Shown one piece after another: positions 38,298 through 48,830 of a stretch of 64,000 bases of DNA. Under the pieces are notes generated by a model. It saw only the letters and a list, made by a program, of their open reading frames with translations. It had not been told where the DNA came from and searched no databases. Location: positions 248,001 through 312,000 of the forward strand of contig JBBPUQ010000007.1 in assembly GCA_038501195.1 (NCBI GenBank), in the 5' to 3' direction. Source of the DNA: Nemania diffusa (taxonomy: Eukaryota > Ascomycota > Sordariomycetes > Xylariales > Xylariaceae). Each line of letters opens with the position of its first letter. Position 1 is the first letter of the stretch. The position numbers were made by a program, and so were the translations under genes.

Positions 38298-39569
38298 ATG
38301 TCCAAGCTGTGAGTACCTACTGACTTACACGGAGCTCCTTGCCCATCCAATGGGTAATCAAAACTAACATCCCGCGCCTCGGCAGCCCCATCAAAATCCA
38401 AGTCGGCATCCGCGACTCCTGGGAAAACACCGATGCGCCCGTGCAAAAGGCCATCCGCGCCCTCAAGGACGTAGTCGGCATCCGCGTGACCGCGAACCCA
38501 GAGTGGCCTCTCCTGCACACCGAGCTCGGCGCCTTCTACCCAGACAAGGCCCTCCTCGTGCCGTCCGTCGCGGCAGCTGTGGAGGCGTGCTGCACGGTGC
38601 TCAGCGCCCTCGCCGACGATGATGCGAACGCTGAGTGGGCGGACGAGCTCTTGGAGCGGACGGAGAGTCACATGCGCATCTTAGTTGAGGTAGGCTATCG
38701 CTCTGAATATAAATCTCCTTGCCGGCGTTAGACTTACGGGAAGTGGGGGACGATAGGTCTCCAATGGTAGAGAGCTGGACTTATCCTGGTCCGCGCAACA
38801 AAGAGGAATTATAATAGCCCTCCCCAAAAGCGCAGTGCCTTCCCAATCCTACATGCGCTCATTCTTCGCAGGGAGCCTCCTAAAACTCTTCTCCTCAAAT
38901 GCCACACCATCCTCCCCATCACGGACCTCGCGCGCCGCCGAGCCCGCAGCCGCAGACGACTGGGCGGACATAGCAGTCGACAACCGCACCGGCACCGCCG
39001 GCGTCGTCGAGATCCCACAGCGCCACCCCGCGACCAGCAGCACGCTCGAACCCGCAGCAGCGGCAGTGCCCGACGTGATCCCCGACGTGGAGACGGTGCC
39101 GCGCCCCGACGACCTGCTCCTGCGCCCGCCGTACCACCTGACCGTGTATGGCGGCGGCAAGGCGTTCATGGAGGTGCAGTGCAGCCACAGCGCGACGCTG
39201 CAGTTCCTGTCCGATTACCTGGTCAAGTGGTCGCGGACGAATCACAATAACACGAATAGGGTGAGCCTCCCTTTTCCCCCCCTTTCGCCTCCCCTACTCC
39301 TACCGCACACCCTATCCGGCGCATAAGCAGCTAACGCCCCCAAGCCCCCATGCACCGAAGTGAAACTGCACTCCTCCGCCTTCGGCCTGGGCATCGTGTA
39401 CGACCGGCTGACCATCAGCTCGGAGACGACGCGGTACATGGCGCAGACGGTGTCGCCGACGATCCTGCTCGCGCTCGTCGAGGGCGTGCTGGGGTACAGG
39501 CAGACCTCGCAGGACGGGTCGTCGTGGACCTTCCGGCGCGACGTCGAGTTTAGGAGCTCGCGGTACTAG
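38298..39569 (+). CDS. Conserved fungal protein of unknown function, 347 residues
   Basis: Four exons: 38298-38308, 38386-38689, 38757-39260 and 39345-39569. The introns are 67-84 bp with GTGAGT, GTAGGC and GTGAGC donors, CTAAC branch sites in the first and third, and AG acceptors. The total of 1044 nt is in frame. The protein starts MSKLPIKIQVG, has a ProAla-rich linker in the middle (DDWADIAVDNRTG) and ends in a conserved-looking block: RPPCTEVKLH, SAFGLGIVYDRLTISSE, SPTILLALVEGVLGY. I remember related fungal proteins with the LP...Y and VEGVLGY pattern, but no assigned function. No signal peptide or membrane segment. It is divergent from the 36910 gene, with the relic frame between them. 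Confidence 0.75.
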
Positions 39570-40159
39570 ATCTAGATAGACCCGGGGTTGACTTGGGACA
39601 ACTCTGCACTACCCGGACAGGAGGACCATTGTACCGGGATACCCTGTAAAGTTTGACTCCGCACGTAATTAGCAAACGAAATATTTGGTCGTGGTGTTAC
39701 ACATATACCCGTAGAAACAGGCGGATTACTAGGTCAACAAATTGGCCTCGGCGTGTAGGTAAGACAGGACCTGGAATGATAGCCAATTGTATTAATTTCT
39801 AAACCCCCTAAGTTCCCAAAGGGTGCGATAGGTAGTGTACCTAGGTACGTAAGTACCCAATTAAGCCCAAACAGCCATGCCTGTGCCTATCCGTGACACG
39901 GTAAACATGTAACCTGACACTATCGTACACGCGTCGCAATCATCACTCGTCCTCGCCGCACCCTATGCTCGTCTAATGCTCAATATCTCGTATCGATACT
40001 GCAATTAGTAATGCAGCAAGGGCCGGAACTCTGATACCCAACCCGAGCTCGGTGGGTCGCCAGGTGAAATGCAACTCACGAGTCTATATATGTATGATCC
40101 ACCCCGACGTAGTACAAGAACCTTCGGAACTCCCAGCGCCTAGCTTTAGCAAATGATTT
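39570..40159. other. Intergenic between convergent genes
   Basis: Contains one exact TACCTAGGTA palindrome (39838-39847), a motif repeated elsewhere in the window. No gene seen. Confidence 0.5.
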
Positions 40160-42061
40160 TCAGTCTCGCAAGTCGTCTACGAACCCCAGCTTGTCTCGCG
40201 CCGGATCGACAACCCTTGCGTATTCCAACAGCAATCTCCAAACGTACAGCATCATGTCTTCCCTCCGCATGACCTTCTCAGCCCACTCCCGGCCCTCGTC
40301 CGCAATCTTCTGCGCTTGATCATCCGCTTTGAGGTAGTACTCGAGAATGGCATATATATCGGAAAAGGTGTTGTCGAAAGGAACGAAGTGGACCCAAGGG
40401 ACAAGTCGGTCGTCGTGCCACTCGGCATAAATGGTCGATTTCAGCACGAGACTCGTGCTTCGCATGAACGCTCGAAACCTCCCACTGTACGAGTTTCCGT
40501 CGATATCCGGAAGGAATTTGTAGTCGTACTGTTTCTTCATGTGGACGGACTCCCGCAGTTCCATATATGGGTCTAAATACCAACATTTCCCATCCTTCTG
40601 CTCAGGGAAGCATTCGAATCGGACGAAGGCGACATCGCTGAATGACGAAAGCCACTTGCCCAAGCCACCTTCTTTTTGCATGCTGACCTGATGTTCGCTA
40701 AATCCTGACATTTGAAAACTGGGGGTAACGTCCTCTCCAGCCTCCAGAAGTGAGACAGCAGTGCCGTTCATCATTTGGATGAATCGGTGGCGGTGGAAGC
40801 CCCACCAATTGTCGTCCTTGTGTCGACCACCACTCGCGACGCCACGCCATACCAGCTCGTTCTTCTTCAGAGCCCAGTCCCCCCCATGAGAGTCACCTCC
40901 GCTGAACAAATCGTAGCTGTCGAGAATCATACCGGCAGGTATGAGAATCTCGTTATTGCCAGGCAGCTTGCATCCGCCAAAGAGAGGGAAAAGGGAATGG
41001 GTTGTAGCCATGCTGACACTCTCGATGAAGGTTCCGTGCATGCCGCGAAGATGCGGCTGCAGGCAAGGGTCTGCCGAGGCGGTGAAATTCTTGACAAACC
41101 CGTCTACGGTGTATGACATAGGCTCTGTCGGATATTGCGGTGGGCGGTTGAGAGTCTCTAGGCTGGATACGTTCCGACCCGGGGTATTCGGTGGACAAGT
41201 AACGCGGTAATGATCCCAGTATTTGTGTTGCTCACCGCCAATCCACTCGACCTTGATGGCGGGTTCGGCGTCGCTGGACTCGTTTCGATACTTAGTATAC
41301 TCGCTAACAGCCTCGGAAGGGTGAAAGATACTGCGCAGACTCTGTTCCTTGGCTACATAGGTTGTTATATCTTCCCAGGGCACTAGGACTCTCGTCTCGT
41401 CCATGACGTTGAGAACCATGTCGAGATCGGGCAGATTCGGCATCATCTCTTGGACTAGTTCAGTCCATCTCTGCACCCAGGGTTGGCGCATCTCCAGGTG
41501 ATCCGATACAAACCAGGCCTTGCCATCTCGAACGCGTATAAAATGCTGCTCGTCTTTAATCATTCGTCGCAGATCTTTCGGATCGAAAGCCCAGAAGGGG
41601 TTGATGTCGTGGTAGACGCGATCGAAGAAATCCTCGACAACGATTGCGCTGCTATTTTGCGCCGCGGAAAACCACAAATCGAATCCCGGCGGAGGGTGTC
41701 GTCCTCGACGTTCGCGATAGCGGCCCGCAGCCTGTTCCAGCGACAGGGAGCGTTTTTCGAGTTGTTGCTTAAACTGGATTTGGGCATCTTGTGTTAATTT
41801 GTAAATGGGATGGCTGGTATCTACGTTCTTGCTTGCGTCGGTATTCGATGGTGGCGGCTTGTGATTAGAATTAGGATTAGGATTATTATTATGATGTGTG
41901 CCGGCGCGGAAGACGTTCTCGAGATGCGTCCACTGTTGATTGAGCACGGCGAGGTAGAGCACAAGCGCAATGAAAGCAGCCGAGACGAGATATTTCAGCC
42001 TGTGCCTGATGGAGGCATTTGAAAATGCGCCGCCCAAGGCGAGCAGTCGTTTAGCCGACAT
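40160..42061 (-). CDS. Glycosyltransferase family 90 (CAP10-type), 633 residues, Golgi type II membrane protein
   Basis: Single exon from the ATG at 42061. A short cytoplasmic N-terminus is followed by one membrane anchor (YLVSAAFIALVLYLAV, residues 24-39), a low-complexity His/Asn/Pro stem (about 54-75) and a lumenal catalytic region. GT90 hallmarks include HPPPGFDLWF, ELVWRGVASGG with following Arg/His residues (WWGFHRHRF), and DIDGNSYSGRFRAFM, STSLVLKSTIYAEW and VPWVHFVPFDNTFSDI near the C-terminus. In Cryptococcus, CAP10 and related proteins act in capsule or O-glycan xylosylation, and animal relatives are protein O-glucosyl/xylosyltransferases. The donor sugar here is unknown. The length and all motifs indicate an intact enzyme. 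Confidence 0.93.
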   Translation of the reverse strand: MSAKRLLALGGAFSNASIRHRLKYLVSAAFIALVLYLAVLNQQWTHLENVFRAGTHHNNNPNPNSNHKPPPSNTDASKNVDTSHPIYKLTQDAQIQFKQQLEKRSLSLEQAAGRYRERRGRHPPPGFDLWFSAAQNSSAIVVEDFFDRVYHDINPFWAFDPKDLRRMIKDEQHFIRVRDGKAWFVSDHLEMRQPWVQRWTELVQEMMPNLPDLDMVLNVMDETRVLVPWEDITTYVAKEQSLRSIFHPSEAVSEYTKYRNESSDAEPAIKVEWIGGEQHKYWDHYRVTCPPNTPGRNVSSLETLNRPPQYPTEPMSYTVDGFVKNFTASADPCLQPHLRGMHGTFIESVSMATTHSLFPLFGGCKLPGNNEILIPAGMILDSYDLFSGGDSHGGDWALKKNELVWRGVASGGRHKDDNWWGFHRHRFIQMMNGTAVSLLEAGEDVTPSFQMSGFSEHQVSMQKEGGLGKWLSSFSDVAFVRFECFPEQKDGKCWYLDPYMELRESVHMKKQYDYKFLPDIDGNSYSGRFRAFMRSTSLVLKSTIYAEWHDDRLVPWVHFVPFDNTFSDIYAILEYYLKADDQAQKIADEGREWAEKVMRREDMMLYVWRLLLEYARVVDPARDKLGFVDDLRD

Positions 42062-44259
42062 GATTCGGCTCGTGCGTGTGTGTTGGTCCCAGGAGCCACG
42101 GGTTGATGTCGAAGTTGCGGTCGAGGGTGGGATACGCCTGGAGAGGTGATAGGTAGGAGGTGCTTAGAGTGGTGGTGATTGATTCATGGGCATGTTCGTT
42201 CGTGGCCAGGTCGAGTGACAGGTAGAGTTAGGCCAAGCAGGCAACTATCTATGTACCCATCTAGGATCTCGACGGGAACATGGATTCTGGGTTCTGTATG
42301 TACAGAATCCTGCCCGGGCACTGTAGCACCTATCTAGATAGGTAGTAGGGGGGTGGGGAAGCGGTTCTTGTGGGAAATCACCAAAGCCCCTATGTAATAC
42401 CTATGTCGTATACGGCACACGGACGCCTGTGGAGTGTTGTAGGGCGTAGATGTGACTAGGCCAAGAAGGAAGGGGATTCATGCAGAAAATGTACCCGAAA
42501 GTTGATTGGCAGGTGCAGCTCAACGCCCTACCACGTACGACACCACTATTTTTACTTACCCGACCTGGGAAAGGAGGTGGGTAACAGAGTCGATCCGTGT
42601 ACATACAATAGTATTATACAGGTTGAATTGTACACTCCATATATGACAGGTAAACCCAGTAGAGTTTATTACGTACAATACCTAGGTAGTCTTGGGTACC
42701 TCAGGTAGGCACCTAAATAATGGCATTGCGATACATAGTAAGTATCGGCCTGCCCTAGTAAGGTACTCCAGCAATAAGAATTTTTCTCGAGAATTTTGGG
42801 GAAGGAGTCTGGAATCTCCAAGAACGGGTAACAAAGAACCTAGACTAGCGTAAGTACGCACTCGGAAACAGCCACCCTCATGGTACCAGGTGGAGGAGGT
42901 AGGTACCCTCGATTTGCGGGTACGGTACATACCTATTAATATGCAGGTATATCATTGGAGTTTAGAACTTTGCCAACTCAAATAAACCCTATCTCTTCAT
43001 TTGAATTGTCTTCTTGGTGCGGGTGAGCAACCTTTGTGCCATTTTGATACATGTGATTGAAGATTTTAGGGGCTTTTTAATAATCGGCATTGTCTGATTT
43101 TTTTTGGTGGTACAGTATTGACCGTTCCTCGATAATACCTTCTGCGGTACCTGGCTACACAGCAGATTTGACAGCTGTGCGTACAGAACAAGCACGCACC
43201 CAGACTCATAGGTAGCGTCCTGTCTCTAGGCTTGGCAGTAGGAGAGCCTGCATTACGTTGCTGGCTGTCGCGAGTCGATGTTGGCTAGCCTAAGTCTTAA
43301 AACGAACGCTATTTCCTAGTCTGGGCGAGTACCATACTAGATAAAGTTTAGCACTTCTGTCTATAAAGCATGTATAGGGGCTAGGAGAGGTACCTCTAAG
43401 GATTATACAGTATGTATACATTTGCCGCGGTTTTTCCTCTCGCAAGGCGGCAGGCATAGGCATAGGCATGGTAACTTAGGCTGACAGAATTACTGTAAAT
43501 ATGCTACGTAGAATTAAAGACGAGTAACTCATTGATATCATGAATAGGAACCTAACATCGTTAATTCTTTATAAAAAGAATTGATATTGTTGCTGCCTAG
43601 ATACCTACCTAGGTAGATAGTATTTCTCCGCATCGAAAACCAACATGAGCCTCGAACCCCACTCTAGTCCCTTTTTACGCCGTTGAAGTGTCTCATAGCG
43701 TAGATAGTCGCTGGAGAAATACTGCGTATATGCAGCTTCCTGCAGTTACAGCGGTGCCACTTTTATCGTCAACGACTGGAGACAGCTGTCGCTAGACTCG
43801 AAGGCATCGTCAACGGCCAGACTACGTATAGGTAGTACCTTCTATTGCCTGAAATCTGCTATATGATTCGTCCATATTTTATATACCTACCTACGTCCTT
43901 GATCGACACAAGTAGTCTGTCTATCTTGAGCCGTGTAAGCCCAGGGTTACATGCTGCTTCATTCTGGGCCTGTTTCATGTCCGAAGGACCTTCTTACATG
44001 ATACGAAAAGAGGAATAAGCGATCCGCTTCAGCAAGATAATGATATTATATAGCCATAGGTGCCACGAAGTGTGTAGAAGCACCCATTCTTTATACTACG
44101 GTATCTTGAGAAAACTTAATAATCCCACGGTCAGAAGTCAAAAACAATCGTACATCAATGCCATAATAAATCTATACAGCCAAATCAATAAAGCCTACCC
44201 TATTCTGCGCGCAAGCAGACCCAAACCAACAAATGAGCCGTACCAGTAGGTACATGTGT
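42062..44259. other. Long intergenic region, no supported gene
   Basis: About 2.2 kb with many GTAGGTA/TACCTAC repeats, including exact TACCTAGGTA palindromes at 42679-42688 and 43606-43615, and near-palindromes around 42330 (CTATCTAGATAGGTAG). Only short open frames without recognisable features. Confidence 0.5.
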
Positions 44260-46210
44260 TTACCAACCAATCGCCTGTACACTGCCTATCTCGTTCCTCT
44301 TCGTCTCCTCCTCGGCCTCCAGTGTGGTGATGCTGCGCTGGTCGTCGCGACTGCGCGTGTGAGCCAGCTGAAGCATGCTTAGGTTGGCCAACGGGCGGAA
44401 GAAGCGATTATACGCGACGAAAGTGTTCTGGTCTCCCTTGAACGCGTTCGGCGGCGTTGGTACATAGATACTCCTCCTCTGAATCTCCACCGCGTCGTCC
44501 GTGATGGTGTCCACTTCATAGTACTTGTAGAGAGCGCTCAATAGGGGAATAGAGAGACCGTGGACTATGATGGAGACCAATACGAGGAAATAAACGACTG
44601 CCAAGCATTAGTCAGCATTTCCGATGACAGGACTCGCACACTTTGCACATACCTGGGTAAAGAGCATCCAGCACTGCTTTCTCCGGTGGGTTATTCTTGT
44701 TGAACAACAAGCGCGTGTGCTCGAGATAGTACACAGCCCCGACGCCGATAGGACCGAAATAGCCCATAAAGACGGCCTCTTTCCAGGTCTTGACCGCCGA
44801 AGGCATCGCCTTGTAGGTGATTAGCAGCGCAGGGATGCGTCGAAAGATGAGAACGAGGATGCCAAGGCCGAGCAAGCGCGGCACGGTGATCCCGGTTGTG
44901 TCGGGCTGGTGGAACTGCGCCCAGGGCAGAGCGGTGCCCACGTACATGAAGCCTCCGAAATTCAGCAGCACGTCGATGCATGAATTGACTTCGTCGTGGC
45001 GTCGCTCGGTTTCCGCTAGGAATTGCCCGTCCCAGTTCAGGGCACAGCCGGCGACGAAACAGGCGAGTAGATCGCTTGTTCCAATGGCACCGCAAGTCCC
45101 AACAATGAATAACTGGAAGACAGTTAGAAAAAGAGCGTATAAGGGCTCCGTTGTTGTTGTGGGAGATACTTACTCCTAATGCGGTAGGGAAGAGCAGATA
45201 GCTTTCCGTGTCAATCCATTTGTGAGAAAGCGAAATGCGAATGGCCATCCGAGCGCAGAACCCCGTCACTACACCGTACACAGTCGCCAATATGACAATG
45301 TACACCAGCGTTTCAATTGCCCAGTTCCCAATCGCGATGCCCAAACCGGTAGGGTGCGGGCCGACCCCTCTAACCCCCGGCGAGTCGACCAGGGTCTCCG
45401 GCCGTCCAATCGAGTAACGCAGGAGGTTAACCGAGAGCATGAGGAACGGGGACGCGAAGCCGTCGTTCGCGCCCGCTTCGGCGGATATGATTTCTCGCAA
45501 AGGTCGGGGGACATATTTATCGGCAAATGAACCCTTGGCGACGGCCTGTGACAGAATCGGATCCGTCGACGTCACGCAGGCGCCGATGACGAGAGTAGAC
45601 AGAAGTGTTATGTTGGGCACTGTCGCTAGGATGCACATCGATGTGGACAGCCACATCAGAGTCATGATAGGCACGAGACATACGGCAATCTCCTTGTAGT
45701 TCCATCGTGGATATTTCGCTGGTAGCTGATACCCTGCAATCACCCTATCAACTATCTATCAGCTACGAGCCTTAAAAGTGAGAGCCGTGGACCGAGAGGT
45801 AGGCGGCATCGCTGGGAGTCTATGAGGAATGTCAGACTCACAGCTGAATCCCAATCATCACTCTCATCACACCAAGCGTGATGGCTGGTTCTTGCCCAGG
45901 CGTCGCCGACCCCCATTTCTCAGGATCGAGGAACTTCGCTCCCACCGGGCCCAAGATCACGCCAATGAGCAAGGCTGGCACTGGATGGGTATTAGTGAGT
46001 TGAGTTATAAGATGAGGAATGGGGACGACTGACAGGCCTCGCCAAGATACCACACGCTCTTGATCCGGACAGCAAACAAGCCATAGACCACCGCGAAAGA
46101 ACCTAGATGAAGTGTTAGTCATGTCCTGTTTGAATAATCATTGATACGTCTCCCGACTTACCAAGAACTGCAACCACGACATTAAGCTCACTCAGGTCGA
46201 GTGTAGGCAT
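44260..46210 (-). CDS. Na+(K+)/H+ antiporter, CPA1/Nha1-Sod2-like, 541 residues
   Basis: Six exons: 46210-46162, 46102-46034, 45980-45842, 45744-45174, 45112-44653 and 44597-44260. The donors are GTAAGT, GTCAGT, GTGAGT, GTAAGT and GTATGT, and the joined 1626 nt are in frame. The product is a polytopic membrane protein: LSELNVVVAVLGSFAVVYGL (TM1), ALPALLIGVILGPVG, ACVTSTDPILSQAVAKGSFA (the conserved TDP ion-binding region), EAGANDGFASPFLML (the NDG motif), then LFIVGTCGAIGTSDLLACFV and VVYFLVLVSIIVHGLSIPL. It exchanges protons for Na+ or K+, probably at the plasma membrane. The cytosolic tail is about 90 residues, far shorter than yeast Nha1 and closer to fission-yeast Sod2. Conserved residues are intact. 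Confidence 0.9.
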
Positions 46211-47944
46211 CGTGGGCAATGCAAAGGAGCTCTAAATCGAATATCATAGGTCCTCCGGGGCGTGAGAGTTTGACAGCAAGGGTGCCAGATTCCGAGGAGA
46301 GGGCGACGTGCCAAGATATCAATTATACCTCCAAACCCACGTCAGGGGACGAAACAACGCCACGAATATTAATGCAGATCGTCATGTCTGTTGAGGGATA
46401 GATTGAGACAGTAAATATCAGTCTTGGCAGAGATATCCGCTAGGCATTCCGAGAGCCAAGGAATTGATAAACGTGTTTGAACACCGAAGGGGTTCGATGT
46501 TTCGTTTACTGTGCTCACAGTTCCGCGCCGAGGTGTAATACTTCTTGAACATTGTCTCACACGCGCGGTGCGGGTGTGGGGATGCCCACTTTCTCCCCGT
46601 GCCGAGTGGCTGCATAATCTATTCATCTTCGGTCAAGCGTCAAGCGTCAAGCGTCAACTAGCAAACGCAGCACGGTTCTCGGATGAGATGCAATATATTC
46701 AATCTCGGCGATATGGATGATATCGACGTTTTGCTTGCGACAGGAAAGAATAGAGGTTATCATAAGTTGGAGATGTCGGAGGAAAGGAAGGGAGAAAATG
46801 TGACACATTTCGATCCATCGAACGCCCCAGACCACATCCAAGAATGGTTATGACAACAATTTTGGGAATTGAGGCGTTCCTATTATAGTCGAAGCGCATA
46901 CTGTACAAATCACCCGCTGCTCCACTTCCCCTTTTCAACCCAATAGTTACCCCCGTCTAGATCTACATGCACGAAGTTAGTTTAAACGTCAAATCTTTAT
47001 AACCACAGCATCTATAAGCTCGCGATTCGTACTGTCATGAAATATTTAGAAAACTGATGACGAAGCCATTTACTTCTGTTTCGTTGGACAAGCTATCAGT
47101 TGCTGCTCAAGCTCCATCTTCTCGGTCGTATTTCTGCGATGGATTCTACTAATAATGGAGCCATCTTCCACTCCCTAGAGTAATCTGACGAAAGGTCGAA
47201 ATATGAAGGAGGCGATAGTGGCGGCGAAGGGTTAATAGTGTACACACTGCGTCACAGGCCTTTACAGTTACGTATTCCATATATCCAAGAACCAAGTCAC
47301 TGTATGAATTTAGCTACGAATATACGATGATATTCGATCTCCTGATACACTGATTTCATTAAGGTCGCCTATGCGCAGTGCATGACCTCATGCCTAGAAA
47401 GTGTGCGTCTTAGCTCCACCACCGACTATGGGTGCCTGAAACTGGTCTGACGTCTTAAGGGGTATGAGTCCGGCTTTTCCTCTCTGTACCTCTCATACTA
47501 TTTTTCAAGGTGGTTTAGTGGATCATACACACGAGGCTGACTCTCGCTGACGATCTTATCACCGTTTGTTAAAACTGAGGCAGAATGTGTCAGAATCAGG
47601 CCAGGGGCGTTATCAGGACATTCGATTTTTACTAACTGTAAAGGCTATCTATCCTAAAGCCTTCCAGGCTGAATACGTAGTGGCATATGGTAAATATGAG
47701 ATTTTGATCATTGGATTCAAATTTATGATGATCGGTATAGGTAGGTTAGGAGGGGCGTTCAAATCGGCTCTATCGCCGCATATATTACAAGAAATAAAAT
47801 CGCCGCTACACCACTGCTTATACATGCCCTCAAGACCAACACTCAATATATACTGCAGTCTCAACCAAATTCTGCGAAGCATCTACACAACCACTCTCCT
47901 TTTGAAGCATCCGGGAACTATTGAAGTTTATACCCAAGATTCTT
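46211..47944. other. Intergenic; 7-bp tandem repeat upstream of the antiporter
   Basis: At 46632-46656 the heptamer GTCAAGC is repeated about 3.5 times, roughly 420 bp upstream of the antiporter start. No supported gene otherwise; an open frame at 47566-48102 is antisense to the next gene. Confidence 0.45.
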
Positions 47945-48720
47945 CTACTCCAAGGGGACCTGTTTCAATTCATTGGGAAATGTCAAATCCGCCGTCTTAT
48001 TCACGAGGGCAACGCTCAAAACATAGCCATACTTCCAGCTATCCGCTCCCGGCAGCACCTCATCAGGGACGATGTCCGCACGACTCTCCCTTATCTCGGT
48101 AGTATTGACACCGAAGAGCGCGTCACGTTGCAGGACAAAGTCAGGCGTAATCTGGTCATCGTGCGTGAAGCCGGCGACGAGTTCCGGGATGCCGAGGGGA
48201 TAGGTCGAGTTCTGCTGGTCGTATCGCCACGTATGCCAGGTCTTCCCGTACGTATTCGCCAGAACGTCTTTCATGATCGTGTGGTCAACTGGGTCAGGGA
48301 GACCAGGTTCGATGAGGAAGCCGCTGGTGATCTCGTAGGCGTGGCTGTGCCAGAGTTGACGTTCTTTGAGAGACATTAGCGGCTAAAAGGGCACAAAATT
48401 GAGCGGATGGCTATAGTACCTTCATAATCCAAGGTGTTGAAGGCATCTTTAGTGATGATGTACTCAATACCAGCAAGATGAGCGGGGGTTGTTGCCGTGG
48501 TGTACACTGCGCACTGCAGCAGATCATCTCGGATGATCGTGCAATAGTGGTTGGCAGAGATTTCCCAGTCTGTGTGGCCAGCGACGAAGTGAAAACCGTT
48601 CAGAAACAAGACCGTGCCCTCCGGCCCGTAATGGCCAAAAGGCAAAGTGGCAAGCGCACTCCCAGGAAATACAACTGACACGAAGGCAGCGAATGCGAAG
48701 GGAAGCGTTGGCGAATACAT
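47945..48720 (-). CDS. DUF1264/OBAP-like protein with signal peptide, 239 residues
   Basis: Exons 48720-48420 and 48363-47945, with a 56-bp intron (GTACTA donor, GCTAAT branch, CAAAG acceptor). The join gives TLDYEERQLWHSHAYEITSG, matching the EE(R/K)LWHSH pattern of the oil-body-associated protein family (DUF1264). Other family blocks are ISANHYCTIIRDDLLQCAVY, LAGIEYIITKDAF and YGKTWHTWRYDQ. The family's function is poorly known: plant members associate with oil bodies, and bacterial and fungal members are uncharacterised. Unlike most members, this one begins with a likely secretory signal (MYSPTLPFAFAAFVSVVFPGSALA). NxT sequons occur at QNST, VNTT and NKT. A TATAAAAGG box lies about 100 bp upstream of the ATG. 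Confidence 0.85.
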
Positions 48721-48821
48721 GGCTGTGGACTGGCGGCTTTTGGTGAATTATCGGGATTCAACTTGCTGGAGTGCTGTGAGTGAAGATTCGAATATTCATG
48801 ATTACAGCATTCAGACTGCAA

Positions 48822-48830
48822 CCTTTTATA
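48822..48830 (-). promoter_or_regulatory. TATA box of the DUF1264-like gene
   Basis: TATAAAAGG on the minus strand, about 100 bp upstream of the ATG at 48720. Confidence 0.5.

Noticed and set aside
47566..48102. 178-codon plus-strand frame
   Set aside because: Overlaps antisense to the DUF1264-like exon; its non-overlapping part has no protein character.
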